DNA of 64,000 nucleotides, from assembly GCA_016699815.1 (NCBI GenBank), contig CP065012.1:1612001-1676000 (forward strand). Reading direction: 5' to 3'. Shown one piece after another: positions 8,599-16,478 of this stretch. Below the pieces are notes generated by a model. The model saw only the letters and a list, made by a program, of their open reading frames with translations. It ran no database searches and was not told where the DNA came from. The first letter of the stretch is position 1, and the number at the start of each line of letters is the position of its first letter. The translations under genes were made by a program, and so were the position numbers. Source of the stretch: Chitinophagaceae bacterium. GTDB lineage: Bacteria > Bacteroidota > Bacteroidia > Chitinophagales > Chitinophagaceae.

Positions 8599-9243
8599 AT
8601 GGAATTAATTACTTTATACCTTGCCGAAATTGGCCAGGTAGTTTTTGCCTTTGTAATAGGTGCCATTATTGGTATTGAAAGGGAATTTAGGAGCAAACCT
8701 GCCGGTTTTAGGACCATGATTTTAATTTGTGTGGGCTCCTGCCTTTTTACCATTTTATCAAAAGAATCCGATAGCGGCAGTGCAGACAGGATTGCCAGTA
8801 ACATTGTAACCGGTATTGGTTTTATAGGCGCCGGGGTAATTTTTAAAGAAGGCATTTCTATAAATGGCATTACTACCGCAGCCTTAATTTGGGTAACGGC
8901 AGCTTTAGGTATGGCAATTGGCTTCCATAACTATCCGCTTACCATTGTGGTAGCGGCAATTGTGGTAATTGTATTATTTATTTTAGAACCAGTACAGCGT
9001 TATTTTGAACGTTTTCACAAAGTAAAAGATTACCGCATCCACAGTTCTAATATTAGCCCGGCTTTTAGAACAGAAATTGAAACTTTTTTTGAACAAAATA
9101 AATTTGGCTTCAGGTGTATGAAGGCATCTAAAGACCGAAACGAAGCAGTTTATCTTTACCGTGTAAGTGCATCGGACAGGAATTATACACTTGTAGATGA
9201 ATATTTAATAAACCATATTTCTATTTCAGGTTTTGAAGTATAA
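8599..9243 (+). CDS. MgtC/SapB-family membrane protein
   Basis: A 214-residue protein. The N-terminal ~130 residues form about four membrane helices with the MgtC hallmarks IGAIIGIEREFRSKPAGFRT, NIVTGIGFIGAGVIFK and GITTAALIWVTAALGMAIG; the C-terminal ~75 residues are a soluble domain. MgtC proteins are linked to magnesium limitation and to control of ATP synthase in pathogens, but the activity of this subfamily is unknown. It lies between paaD and paaG, on the same strand, though it has no obvious link to phenylacetate catabolism. It is 103 bp from paaD and 18 bp from paaG, so it is probably co-transcribed at least with paaG. Confidence 0.85.
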   Translation: MELITLYLAEIGQVVFAFVIGAIIGIEREFRSKPAGFRTMILICVGSCLFTILSKESDSGSADRIASNIVTGIGFIGAGVIFKEGISINGITTAALIWVTAALGMAIGFHNYPLTIVVAAIVVIVLFILEPVQRYFERFHKVKDYRIHSSNISPAFRTEIETFFEQNKFGFRCMKASKDRNEAVYLYRVSASDRNYTLVDEYLINHISISGFEV

Positions 9244-9261
9244 ATAATTATAAATTTTTTT

Positions 9262-10038
9262 ATGTCCTCTATTCTTTTTGAAACTAAAGGCAATGCCGCC
9301 TATATTATCCTCAACCGGCCCGATAAATTCAATGCATTTAACCGGGAAATGGCGCTGGAACTTCAGCGAGTACTGGATGAATGTGGAAAAAATTCCACCA
9401 TCAAAGCCGTTGCCCTTAGCGGCAGCGGAAAAGCTTTTTGTTCCGGCCAGGATATTAGCGAACTGGTAGGTGATAACGCCATTGGAATAGATAAAATTCT
9501 TACGGAACATTATAACCCGGTTGTATGCCGCATCCGGGAACTGGACAAACCCGTAATTGCCTGCGTAAATGGCGTTGCAGCCGGCGCTGGCGCAAACATT
9601 GCCCTGGCTTGCGATATTGTAGTAGCAACAGCATCTGCAAGTTTTATACAGGCTTTTAGCAAAATTGGATTAATACCCGATAGTGGCGGCACATTTATTT
9701 TGCCCAGGCTCATTGGTTTTCAAAAAGCTTCTGCCCTAATGATGCTGGGCGATAAAATTAAAGCAGAAGATGCGGAACGAATAGGTATGATTTATAAATT
9801 TTTTAGTGATGAAAGTTTTAAAGAAGAATCGGATAAAATAATAACCACAATTGCCAATATGCCCACCCTGGGATTGGCTTATACCAAACAGGCGCTGAAC
9901 CAATCGTTACAAAATAATTTTTATGATCAGTTGCAACTCGAAGATAAATTTCAGCGAAAAGCAGCAGCTACAAAAGATTATGAAGAAGGCATCAATGCAT
10001 TTTTGGAAAAAAGGGTTGCTGTGTTTAAAGGGGAGTAG
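9262..10038 (+). CDS. paaG: PaaG-type enoyl-CoA hydratase/isomerase
   Basis: Crotonase-fold enzyme that in the paa pathway isomerises the ring epoxide to the oxepin-CoA and can act on later enoyl-CoA intermediates. The 258-residue protein has the oxyanion-hole segments KAFCSGQDISEL and GVAAGAGANIALACD, and LIPDSGGTFILPRLIG, where PaaG-type proteins carry an Asp in place of the usual crotonase Glu. Located 18 bp after the MgtC-like gene; a decayed gene separates it from paaI. A general enoyl-CoA hydratase is the alternative, but the PDSGG motif and location favour PaaG. Confidence 0.88.
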   Translation: MSSILFETKGNAAYIILNRPDKFNAFNREMALELQRVLDECGKNSTIKAVALSGSGKAFCSGQDISELVGDNAIGIDKILTEHYNPVVCRIRELDKPVIACVNGVAAGAGANIALACDIVVATASASFIQAFSKIGLIPDSGGTFILPRLIGFQKASALMMLGDKIKAEDAERIGMIYKFFSDESFKEESDKIITTIANMPTLGLAYTKQALNQSLQNNFYDQLQLEDKFQRKAAATKDYEEGINAFLEKRVAVFKGE

Positions 10039-10043
10039 TGTTG

Positions 10044-10330
10044 ATGGATAAAAGGTTTGAAATACTAATCAGTTTTAAAACGGCTTTTCAAAATTTTGAA
10101 GAGTTGGAGGGTTGGAAAGAATTCCGGGGGGATTTAATATATGAAAACGGTTGCTTTAGTAAAAACTATACAGGCAAATGAAAGGTATTATTGCCCGGGG
10201 CTCATTAAATGAAACCCTTAAACAGTTAATTGATACAAACAATTGTAAGTATATTGCAAATGCAAGGCTCATATATTTTAGAAGCCCAATAAATGAAGTT
10301 GAACGATTGTTGAATGGCTATATTCATTAA
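10044..10330 (+). pseudogene. Decayed four-helix-bundle (S23/IVP-like) protein gene
   Basis: Two short frames resemble the ends of a four-helix-bundle protein. 10044-10181 encodes 45 residues with FEELEGWKEFRGDL, like the family N-terminus FEELxVWKxAREL. In another frame, 10178-10330 encodes 50 residues with IIARGSLNETLKQL and EVERLLNGYIH, like the C-terminal half. The central IPSNIAEG region is missing, which points to an internal deletion plus frameshift. Intact family members have ~115-120 residues; only ~95 codons remain. Such genes are often scattered singly in Bacteroidota genomes and their function is unknown. Confidence 0.65.
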
Positions 10331-10402
10331 ATGGAAAAACTAATTCATTAGCCTTGCCTCATCATCACTATTATATCTATCAACTAAATCAACTCATCAA
10401 AT

Positions 10403-10822
10403 TTGTCAACTCACTCAACCCCACAACAAGTAGTAACCCACATGATGCAGCATGATTTATTCAGCCAATGGCTGGGTATTGAAGTGCTGGAGGTTATAGA
10501 AGGGTATAGCAAAATTAAAATGCTGGTTCGCCATGAAATGATTAATGGCTTTGGTATTGTGCATGGCGGCATTGCTTTTTCCCTTGCCGATAGTTGCTTT
10601 GCCTTTGCTTGCAACAATCGCAATGTATTATCGGTTGCTTTAGATACGGCTATTAATTTTACAAAACCCGTTCATATAGGAGATATGTTAACGGCCGAAG
10701 CCAAAGAAATACACAATGGAAAAAGTACGGGGCTTTATCATATTACTATCCAAAACCAAAATGGGCACATTGTAGCACTATTTAAAGGCACTTGTTTTAG
10801 AACCAATAAAGCCCTTATATGA
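10403..10822 (+). CDS. paaI: PaaI-type hotdog thioesterase
   Basis: Hydrolyses dead-end or accumulated acyl/aryl-CoA esters and so recovers CoA during phenylacetate degradation. The 139-residue hotdog protein has GFGIVHGGIAFSLADSCFAFACN, with the HGG and catalytic Asp region of PaaI, and TGLYHITIQNQNGHIVALFKG. The start is probably TTG at 10403, because the sequence between it and the first ATG (10442) aligns with the N-terminal helix of PaaI. Its stop overlaps the paaY start (ATGA), so translation is coupled. Confidence 0.88.
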   Translation: MSTHSTPQQVVTHMMQHDLFSQWLGIEVLEVIEGYSKIKMLVRHEMINGFGIVHGGIAFSLADSCFAFACNNRNVLSVALDTAINFTKPVHIGDMLTAEAKEIHNGKSTGLYHITIQNQNGHIVALFKGTCFRTNKALI

Positions 10823-11409
10823 TCTACTCATTTAAAGGAATTTTGCCGGTTATCCATCCTTCTTCATTTATTCATCCGCAGGCTGTGGTTACGGGCAATG
10901 TAATTATTGGCAAAAATGTATATGTAGGCCCAGGCGCTGCTTTGCGTGGAGATTGGGGTAAAATTATTATTGAAGATGGATGTAATGTTCAGGAAAATTG
11001 TTCGCTTCACATGTTTCCCGGAGTTACCGTGTTGCTCAAAGAAGCGGCGCATATTGGCCATGGCGCTGTAATACATGGCGCAACAATTGGTAAAAATTGT
11101 TTGATTGGTATGAACGCTGTAATCATGGATAATGTGGTGCTGGGAGAGGAATGTATTGTGGGCGCTTTGAGTTTTATTAAAGCGGATGAGTATTTTGAAG
11201 CAAGAAGTTTGATTGTAGGCAACCCTGCAAAAAAAATAAAGGAAGTAAGCAACGAAATGATTGACTGGAAAACAAGGGGAACAAAACTATACCAGCAGTT
11301 ACCACAAGATTTAAGGGATAGTTTAAAGGAATGCAAACCTTTGAGTGAATTACCTGCCAGCAGAGTAATGGGTTTCCCGGAGTATAAACCATGGAACGAA
11401 TCAAAATAA
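10819..11409 (+). CDS. paaY: PaaY-type gamma-carbonic anhydrase-like hexapeptide protein
   Basis: A 196-residue left-handed beta-helix protein with hexapeptide repeats (VIIGKNVYVGPGAALRGDWGKIIIEDGCNVQENC) and the three metal-ligand histidine sites of the gamma-class fold (LHMF, HIGHGAVIHG). In paa clusters this protein is PaaY, reported as a thioesterase acting with PaaI on hydroxylated CoA intermediates. The C-terminal part (LYQQLPQDLRDSLKEC) is a helical tail. It overlaps paaI by 4 nt. Last gene of the paa cluster. Confidence 0.88.
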   Translation: MIYSFKGILPVIHPSSFIHPQAVVTGNVIIGKNVYVGPGAALRGDWGKIIIEDGCNVQENCSLHMFPGVTVLLKEAAHIGHGAVIHGATIGKNCLIGMNAVIMDNVVLGEECIVGALSFIKADEYFEARSLIVGNPAKKIKEVSNEMIDWKTRGTKLYQQLPQDLRDSLKECKPLSELPASRVMGFPEYKPWNESK

Positions 11410-11448
11410 CCGGTGCCTATTTCCTCCCTTATCGTTTGTCTTTTTTCT

Positions 11449-11814
11449 CTACTTTCTCTTGTCAGCCCAAATCAATTGCTCATGTGTTTTGGTTTCATTA
11501 AAGTCGGGAAAATTTCCATCGCCCCTTCCGGTAAATCCACCATCGGGGTGGCCCAGTAAATTACAATTTTCGTCATACAAATCATTAAAATTATCGCAAC
11601 AGGGAGCCGTAACGTAATAAACTTTTTTTTCTTTATATGTATAGCTGAATATTTTTCTTGGCGGATTTTGTTTTTCTTCGGAAGAAAATTGGTGAATAAG
11701 CTTTGTTACACAAGCCGGTATTGTTGTTTCTTTATTTACCGTTGAGGCAACGTTTTTTTGAGAGTGGCAACATCCCGAGGAAATAATAAAGGCAAAGAAG
11801 ATTAAATTTTTCAT
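11449..11814 (-). CDS. Small lipoprotein, DUF6970-like
   Basis: A 121-residue exported protein. The N-terminus MKNLIFFAFIISSGCCHSQ is a lipoprotein signal peptide with the lipobox Cys at about residue 15. The mature part has TYKEKKVYYVTAPCCDNFNDLYD and HPDGGFTGRGDGNFPDF, a pattern I associate with DUF6970 (paired Cys plus a PDGG-TGxGDG motif); that assignment is from memory. ATG 11814 is preferred over a TTG two codons upstream. It is transcribed towards paaY, convergent. Function unknown. Confidence 0.75.
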   Translation of the reverse strand: MKNLIFFAFIISSGCCHSQKNVASTVNKETTIPACVTKLIHQFSSEEKQNPPRKIFSYTYKEKKVYYVTAPCCDNFNDLYDENCNLLGHPDGGFTGRGDGNFPDFNETKTHEQLIWADKRK

Positions 11815-11864
11815 GATCAAAAATTATCAGTAAATATATTTATTAAAAGCAGACCTTTGCCAAA

Positions 11865-12866
11865 ATGGAGAAATCAAATTTTGTAGACCAGATAAAAATT
11901 TTTTGCCGCAGCGGGCATGGTGGTGCAGGGAGCCGTCATTTTTTACGCAACAAGTTAACTGCAAAAGGCGGGCCCGATGGTGGCGATGGTGGAAGGGGCG
12001 CCCATATAATTTTAAAAGGCAATACCCAATTATGGACCTTGCTCCATTTGCGTTATTATAAAAATGTACTAGCCGAAAATGGCGAAAACGGCAGTGGCAA
12101 CAATTCCACCGGCCGAAACGGAAAAGATATTATTATAGAAGTGCCTTTAGGCACTATTGCAAGAGATGCCGATACCGGCGAATTAGAAGCAGAAATTTTA
12201 AGCGACGGCCAGGAAATAATTTGGATGAAGGGCGGCCGTGGCGGATTGGGAAACAGCAATTTTAAAACTGCCACCAACCAGGCGCCTGAATACGCACAAC
12301 CAGGTGAACCCGGCGTTGAAGGAATAAAGGTTTTGGAGTTAAAAGTTTTGGCCGATGTTGGACTAGTGGGTTTTCCCAATGCAGGTAAAAGCACCTTGCT
12401 TTCGGTGATTACTGCTGCAAAACCTAAAATAGCCGATTATGCTTTTACAACCCTCATCCCTCAGTTGGGTATGGTAGAATACCGGGATGGAAAAAGCTTT
12501 TGTATAGCCGATTTGCCGGGTATTATTGAAGGCGCTGCCGAAGGAAAAGGCCTTGGACACAGGTTTTTAAGGCATATTGAAAGAAATTCTATCCTCCTTT
12601 TTTTAATACCTGCAGATAGTAAAGACCATAAGAAAGAATTTGAAATACTGCGTAGCGAACTGGAGCGCTATAACCCGGAAATGCTGCAAAAAGATTTTAT
12701 AATCGCCATCAGTAAATCCGATTTGCTGGATGACGAACTTAGAGATGCCATATCAAATGAACTTCCGGCAAATATCCCTCATATCTTTTTCTCAGCCATA
12801 AGCCAAAAAGGGATTATGGAATTAAAGGATTTGCTTTGGAAAACACTTAGCCAAAAGCAAGATTAA
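11865..12866 (+). CDS. obgE: GTPase ObgE/CgtA
   Basis: Essential ribosome-associated GTPase involved in 50S maturation and stress responses. The 333-residue protein has the glycine-rich Obg fold (CRSGHGGAGSRHF, GGPDGGDGGRGAHI, about 12-155) followed by the G domain with G1 GFPNAGKSTLL, G3 DLPGIIEGA and a G4-type SKSDLLD. It lacks the variable C-terminal OCT domain found in some Firmicutes and actinobacteria, as is usual for Bacteroidota. Divergent from the small lipoprotein gene with a 50-bp gap. Confidence 0.96.
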   Translation: MEKSNFVDQIKIFCRSGHGGAGSRHFLRNKLTAKGGPDGGDGGRGAHIILKGNTQLWTLLHLRYYKNVLAENGENGSGNNSTGRNGKDIIIEVPLGTIARDADTGELEAEILSDGQEIIWMKGGRGGLGNSNFKTATNQAPEYAQPGEPGVEGIKVLELKVLADVGLVGFPNAGKSTLLSVITAAKPKIADYAFTTLIPQLGMVEYRDGKSFCIADLPGIIEGAAEGKGLGHRFLRHIERNSILLFLIPADSKDHKKEFEILRSELERYNPEMLQKDFIIAISKSDLLDDELRDAISNELPANIPHIFFSAISQKGIMELKDLLWKTLSQKQD

Positions 12867-12916
12867 TTTTTGGGAGGATATAGAAATAAGCGGTAACCTG
12901 TTTGAGGGCAATAAAG

Positions 12917-12924
12917 TACATTTG
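12917..12924 (+). promoter_or_regulatory. Candidate minus-7 box (TACATTTG) for the FabH-like gene
   Basis: TACATTTG matches TAnnTTTG, 33 bp before the ATG at 12958. It overlaps an alternative TTG start at 12922, which supports the ATG. A TTTG at 12901-12904 is closer than the usual minus-33 spacing. Confidence 0.45.
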
Positions 12925-12957
12925 GTTAAATATCTACGTAAATTAAAAAGATTGTTT

Positions 12958-14007
12958 ATGCCACAAACTGTAATAGCAGGTATTGGCCACTATGTTCCCC
13001 AAAATATAATTACCAATCAACAGTTGCTGAAGTATATGGATACTTCGGATGAATGGATACAGGAAAGAACCGGTATTAAAGAAAGACGCTATGCCAGCCG
13101 CACTGGAGAAACCACCACAACAATGGGCGTTGAAGCGGCTAAAATTGCCATTGATAAAGCAGGTATTTCTGCCGGCGATGTTGACTTTATCATTTTTGCC
13201 ACACTCAGCCCCGATTATTATTTTCCCGGCTGCGGCGTTTTGCTGCAAAGGGCTTTAAAAATGAAAGAAGTGGGCGCTTTAGATATACGCAACCAATGCA
13301 GTGGTTTTGTTTATGCGCTTTCTGTTGCCGACCAGTTTATAAAAACCGGCATGTATAAAAATATTCTTTTGGTGTGCAGTGAAAAACATTCTTTCGGACT
13401 GGATTTTAGTACAAGAGGCCGGAATATTTCGGTAATTTTTGGCGATGGCGCAGCAGCTATAGTTTTACAACCTACCCAAGAAAATGAAAAAGGCATATTA
13501 AGCACACATTTACACAGCGATGGCGAAAGTGCAGAAATACTGGCCATGTTCAACCCCGGAACCCATGCAAACTATTGGCTGGAACAGAACCTTGCAGATT
13601 TTGATGATGCAGAAGTTGGCCAAATGTTTATGAGCCATGACATGATAGATAAAGCGCAAAATTTCCCAAATATGGATGGCCCGGCGGTTTTTAAAAAAGC
13701 AGTAGTTAAATTTCCCGAAGTAATTATGGAAGCTTTGGATAAAAACGGGTATAAACCTTCCGATATTGATTTATTAATACCACACCAGGCCAATTTGCGT
13801 ATTTCCCAGTTTGTGCAGCAAAAGCTGGGCTTAAGTAACGATAAGGTTTTTAATAATATTGATAAATACGGCAATACTACGGCAGCTTCCATTCCTCTTG
13901 CACTGAGTGAAGCTGTGGAGCAAGGCAGGATAAAAAAAGGCGATTTGCTTTGTATGGCGGCATTTGGTAGCGGCTTTACATGGGCAAGCGCTTTAGTAAG
14001 GTGGTAA
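12958..14007 (+). CDS. FabH-like 3-oxoacyl-ACP synthase III
   Basis: Ketosynthase III family enzyme that condenses an acyl-CoA primer with malonyl-ACP or a related substrate. The 349-residue protein has the catalytic triad in IRNQCSGFVYAL (Cys), LIPHQANLR (His) and KYGNTTAASIPLAL (Asn), plus FGDGAAAIVL. Its N-terminus, ITNQQLLKYMDTSDEWIQERTGIKERR, is typical. It is slightly longer than classical FabH (~320-330), and it is not beside plsX or acpP, so it may be a paralogue with another primer. ATG 12958 is chosen over TTG 12922. Confidence 0.88.
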   Translation: MPQTVIAGIGHYVPQNIITNQQLLKYMDTSDEWIQERTGIKERRYASRTGETTTTMGVEAAKIAIDKAGISAGDVDFIIFATLSPDYYFPGCGVLLQRALKMKEVGALDIRNQCSGFVYALSVADQFIKTGMYKNILLVCSEKHSFGLDFSTRGRNISVIFGDGAAAIVLQPTQENEKGILSTHLHSDGESAEILAMFNPGTHANYWLEQNLADFDDAEVGQMFMSHDMIDKAQNFPNMDGPAVFKKAVVKFPEVIMEALDKNGYKPSDIDLLIPHQANLRISQFVQQKLGLSNDKVFNNIDKYGNTTAASIPLALSEAVEQGRIKKGDLLCMAAFGSGFTWASALVRW

Positions 14008-14082
14008 CCCATTTTACTTATCCATTTGGATTAGATAAAAAATTAGGCAAAACAATACTTTTAACGTTTAAAACCAACCAAA

Positions 14083-15066
14083 ATGTCAAAGGTTTTAATT
14101 TTTTGCTTAATGGTTGCACTGTCGTTTTCCTGCACAGTTATAAAACCCAACCAGGTAAACATTGCAGAAAATTATGCAACAGTTTTAAAAGGGGTGAGTG
14201 CTGTGCCGGAGAATATGTATTTTAGGTTATACAGTTTAAAGGCACAGTCGGAGCAGGCACAATTAAGCGGGCTTGTATCTACAACAGGTGCTGCAAATGA
14301 AGCAATACAGTATTTGGACGAAAGTTTTAAAAACAGGATTGCTTTTTTGAACCTTGTTGATTCAATAACAGAAGCCTATAATATTGTAAGGGATTATGCA
14401 GATTTACTTTTGGCCCTTGTTAACGAATCTTATTTATCAAGGTTTATTGCCCAAAAATCCAGCTGGCAGTTATCTTTTGAAAAACTTACTTCCAAATATT
14501 TTCTTACTGCTGGCAAAGTGAGCAACTCTTTTACCCCGGTTTCGGTTGGGGCAAGCGGTTTAATTGGCAATATTTTACAGGAAATAGGCACCACAAAAAT
14601 TAAATCACTGCAAAAAAAATATTTGCAGCAGGCCATAGCATCATCTACTCCCATTGTAAAAGTTATTTGTCAAAATTTTATTGACTTAGACCTTCCGAGG
14701 CTAAAAGCAGATTATGTAGCTATGCCTTCTTTTTTGCGGGAAAACTATAAAGATTTTTTAGGCAATATTAATGCATACGAAAAGGCATCAGGCAACAACC
14801 CTTATAGCTATTATAGAAACTACATCCCGGTATATAACTACATGCAGTTTCAATATTACGAAGCAGGCCTTTTATTAACCCGTTTGGAAAAATGCATGAA
14901 GGACCTGTTGTTGTCATTTGATGCTTTTTTATTTTGTTTTGACCATGATGTTAGCCGCAGCAACCTGCCTGAAGCCATTTCTATTTTAAATGATAGTTAC
15001 AGTTCATTGCAATTGGTGATAAGCAACTTTGAAACCATCCACAATAAATACTATAAAATGTTTTGA
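14083..15066 (+). CDS. Unrecognised helical lipoprotein
   Basis: A 327-residue protein I do not recognise. MSKVLIFCLMVALSFSCTV is a lipoprotein signal peptide with the lipobox Cys at about residue 17. The rest is predicted mainly helical, with Tyr/Phe-rich stretches (NPYSYYRNYIPVYNYMQFQYY, about 246-266) and no catalytic motif that I can see. The next lipoprotein gene starts 2 bp after its stop, so the two are surely co-transcribed. By location it would be anchored in an envelope membrane facing the periplasm. It may work with the neighbouring transglutaminase-like and lipoprotein genes (inference). Confidence 0.7.
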   Translation: MSKVLIFCLMVALSFSCTVIKPNQVNIAENYATVLKGVSAVPENMYFRLYSLKAQSEQAQLSGLVSTTGAANEAIQYLDESFKNRIAFLNLVDSITEAYNIVRDYADLLLALVNESYLSRFIAQKSSWQLSFEKLTSKYFLTAGKVSNSFTPVSVGASGLIGNILQEIGTTKIKSLQKKYLQQAIASSTPIVKVICQNFIDLDLPRLKADYVAMPSFLRENYKDFLGNINAYEKASGNNPYSYYRNYIPVYNYMQFQYYEAGLLLTRLEKCMKDLLLSFDAFLFCFDHDVSRSNLPEAISILNDSYSSLQLVISNFETIHNKYYKMF

Positions 15067-15068
15067 GT

Positions 15069-15662
15069 ATGTGCCCAAATGGCTTTATTAAAATATTTGT
15101 TATTGGGTTATTGTTTTCTGCATGTGAAAACAAAGGCACCAGCACTGTAAAAGATATCAATGCAGAGTATGAAGGCAATACAGCCGTAGATTATGATAAA
15201 GTAAAACCTTCAGCAGGTAATGCCCATGGCGCCATGGGTTATGTGCCTGCAGATGGTGAAAGCGCAGAAGAAAGTAAGGCCAAAGCCATTCAAATGCAAA
15301 TAGATTCGGCTTATAAAAGTATTGCCCTGCTTGAAGAGGCAAAAATAGCCCTTAACAATACTCAGGATGAATTACTTTCTGCTGCCGATAGAAATGCCAA
15401 ATCAAAAGCCATTTATTATATTAACCAAATACAAAATGAAATGTGCAGAGCGGTAGATGCCAGCATCATCAATAACCTTAAAATAAATGCTGCAAAACTG
15501 TCAGAAATTACTTCTACTATGGAAGACAATGTAAATAACTTAAAAAGCGCTTCCGAATCTTTGCAAAAAGCTGCAGCTTATGTAACTAAAACCAGCAATA
15601 TTTTTTCAACATGTTTCACCAGTGGTTGGATAAAACCTGCTATTAAAAAGAAAGCACAATAA
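15069..15662 (+). CDS. Unrecognised lipoprotein with coiled-coil segments
   Basis: A 197-residue protein. MCPNGFIKIFVIGLLFSACEN is a lipoprotein signal peptide with the Cys at about residue 19. The mature part has an alanine/serine-rich, heptad-like helical region from about residue 75 (AIQMQIDSAYKSIALLEEAK onward) to 175, containing isolated cysteines (NEMCRAV; FSTCF). ATG 15069 is preferred to a TTG two codons upstream. It starts 2 bp after the preceding lipoprotein gene. Function unknown. Confidence 0.7.
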   Translation: MCPNGFIKIFVIGLLFSACENKGTSTVKDINAEYEGNTAVDYDKVKPSAGNAHGAMGYVPADGESAEESKAKAIQMQIDSAYKSIALLEEAKIALNNTQDELLSAADRNAKSKAIYYINQIQNEMCRAVDASIINNLKINAAKLSEITSTMEDNVNNLKSASESLQKAAAYVTKTSNIFSTCFTSGWIKPAIKKKAQ

Positions 15663-15687
15663 AAATGCCACCCAATGGATGGCAGTT
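15661..15687 (-). terminator. Hairpin between convergent genes
   Basis: Read on the minus strand, TGCCATCC-ATTG-GGTGGCA is followed by TTTTTATT. It could end the minus-strand pair at 15712-18212 and lies right at the end of the convergent plus-strand lipoprotein gene. Confidence 0.45.
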
Positions 15688-15711
15688 GAAAAAAATTTAT
15701 TGTCCTTTTAA

Positions 15712-16476
15712 TCAGGAAGCATCGTTATCACTTCTCCTTTTTTGTACTTCCTTTACATTATGCGTAATATCAATGGGGTTTACATCAGATATTTGCTGCT
15801 GGGTTGCCGGCCTGGTAATTCTTGGGGCTGATAGCCTGGCAGCCGTGAAGTTTTTATAGAATAGCCATAAACTGGCAGCAATTAAAATAAAGCCGAGATA
15901 CCTTAAAATGCTGCTGAACGTTCCGGATGGCACAGGCGAGTTGTACGTAAGCAGCATTTTATCAAAACTGTCTTTTTCTATTTTGGCATCCGAAGCAGAT
16001 TTGGGAAGTATGATTTTCATGGTTTGTCCGCTTTGATCATCTATCATTAAAAATTGCTGGTCGGAAACCTTGGTAATATTGGCTTCTTTATTTTCCGGGG
16101 TAGATAAATCGGCAAACCATTTTCCCTTTTTGTTCATTTCTGCCATACCTAAAACCTTAAATTTAGCAGAAACAGTCCGTTCAAGGTCATCCAGTTTAAT
16201 TTCAAAATCTGTCAATTCATTTTTTGGAAAAGCTTTTTTAAATTGATTTTTTATTACCGAAGCGCCGGTTGCTCCCATTTGCTTGAGCATGTCCCACCAC
16301 TGGGCATTATATTTTGAACTTACACTAAGTACACCGTTGCCCACATCATCGCATACTACTTCAATGGTTGTTTTAACCGGGCTTTTGCCCTGCGCCATTA
16401 CTTTTACAGTAAAGCCAAGTGAAAACACTAAAATAAAAAATATTGCTGTTTTTATTTTTATGGTAAACTGTTTCAT
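15712..16476 (-). CDS. Unrecognised protein with signal peptide and C-terminal membrane segment
   Basis: A 254-residue protein. The N-terminus MKQFTIKIKTAIFFILVFSLGF ends in VKVMAQ, a likely signal peptide. An exported domain (about 28-190) contains VVCDDVGNGVLSVSSKYNAQWWDML. A membrane helix follows (ILRYLGFILIAASLWLFY, about 195-213) and then a ~40-residue basic cytoplasmic tail. No family recognised. Its start is 2 bp after the stop of the transglutaminase-like gene on the same strand, so they form an operon and probably act together. The topology is reminiscent of an anchor or accessory factor. Confidence 0.7.
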   Translation of the reverse strand: MKQFTIKIKTAIFFILVFSLGFTVKVMAQGKSPVKTTIEVVCDDVGNGVLSVSSKYNAQWWDMLKQMGATGASVIKNQFKKAFPKNELTDFEIKLDDLERTVSAKFKVLGMAEMNKKGKWFADLSTPENKEANITKVSDQQFLMIDDQSGQTMKIILPKSASDAKIEKDSFDKMLLTYNSPVPSGTFSSILRYLGFILIAASLWLFYKNFTAARLSAPRITRPATQQQISDVNPIDITHNVKEVQKRRSDNDAS

Positions 16477-16478
16477 AA

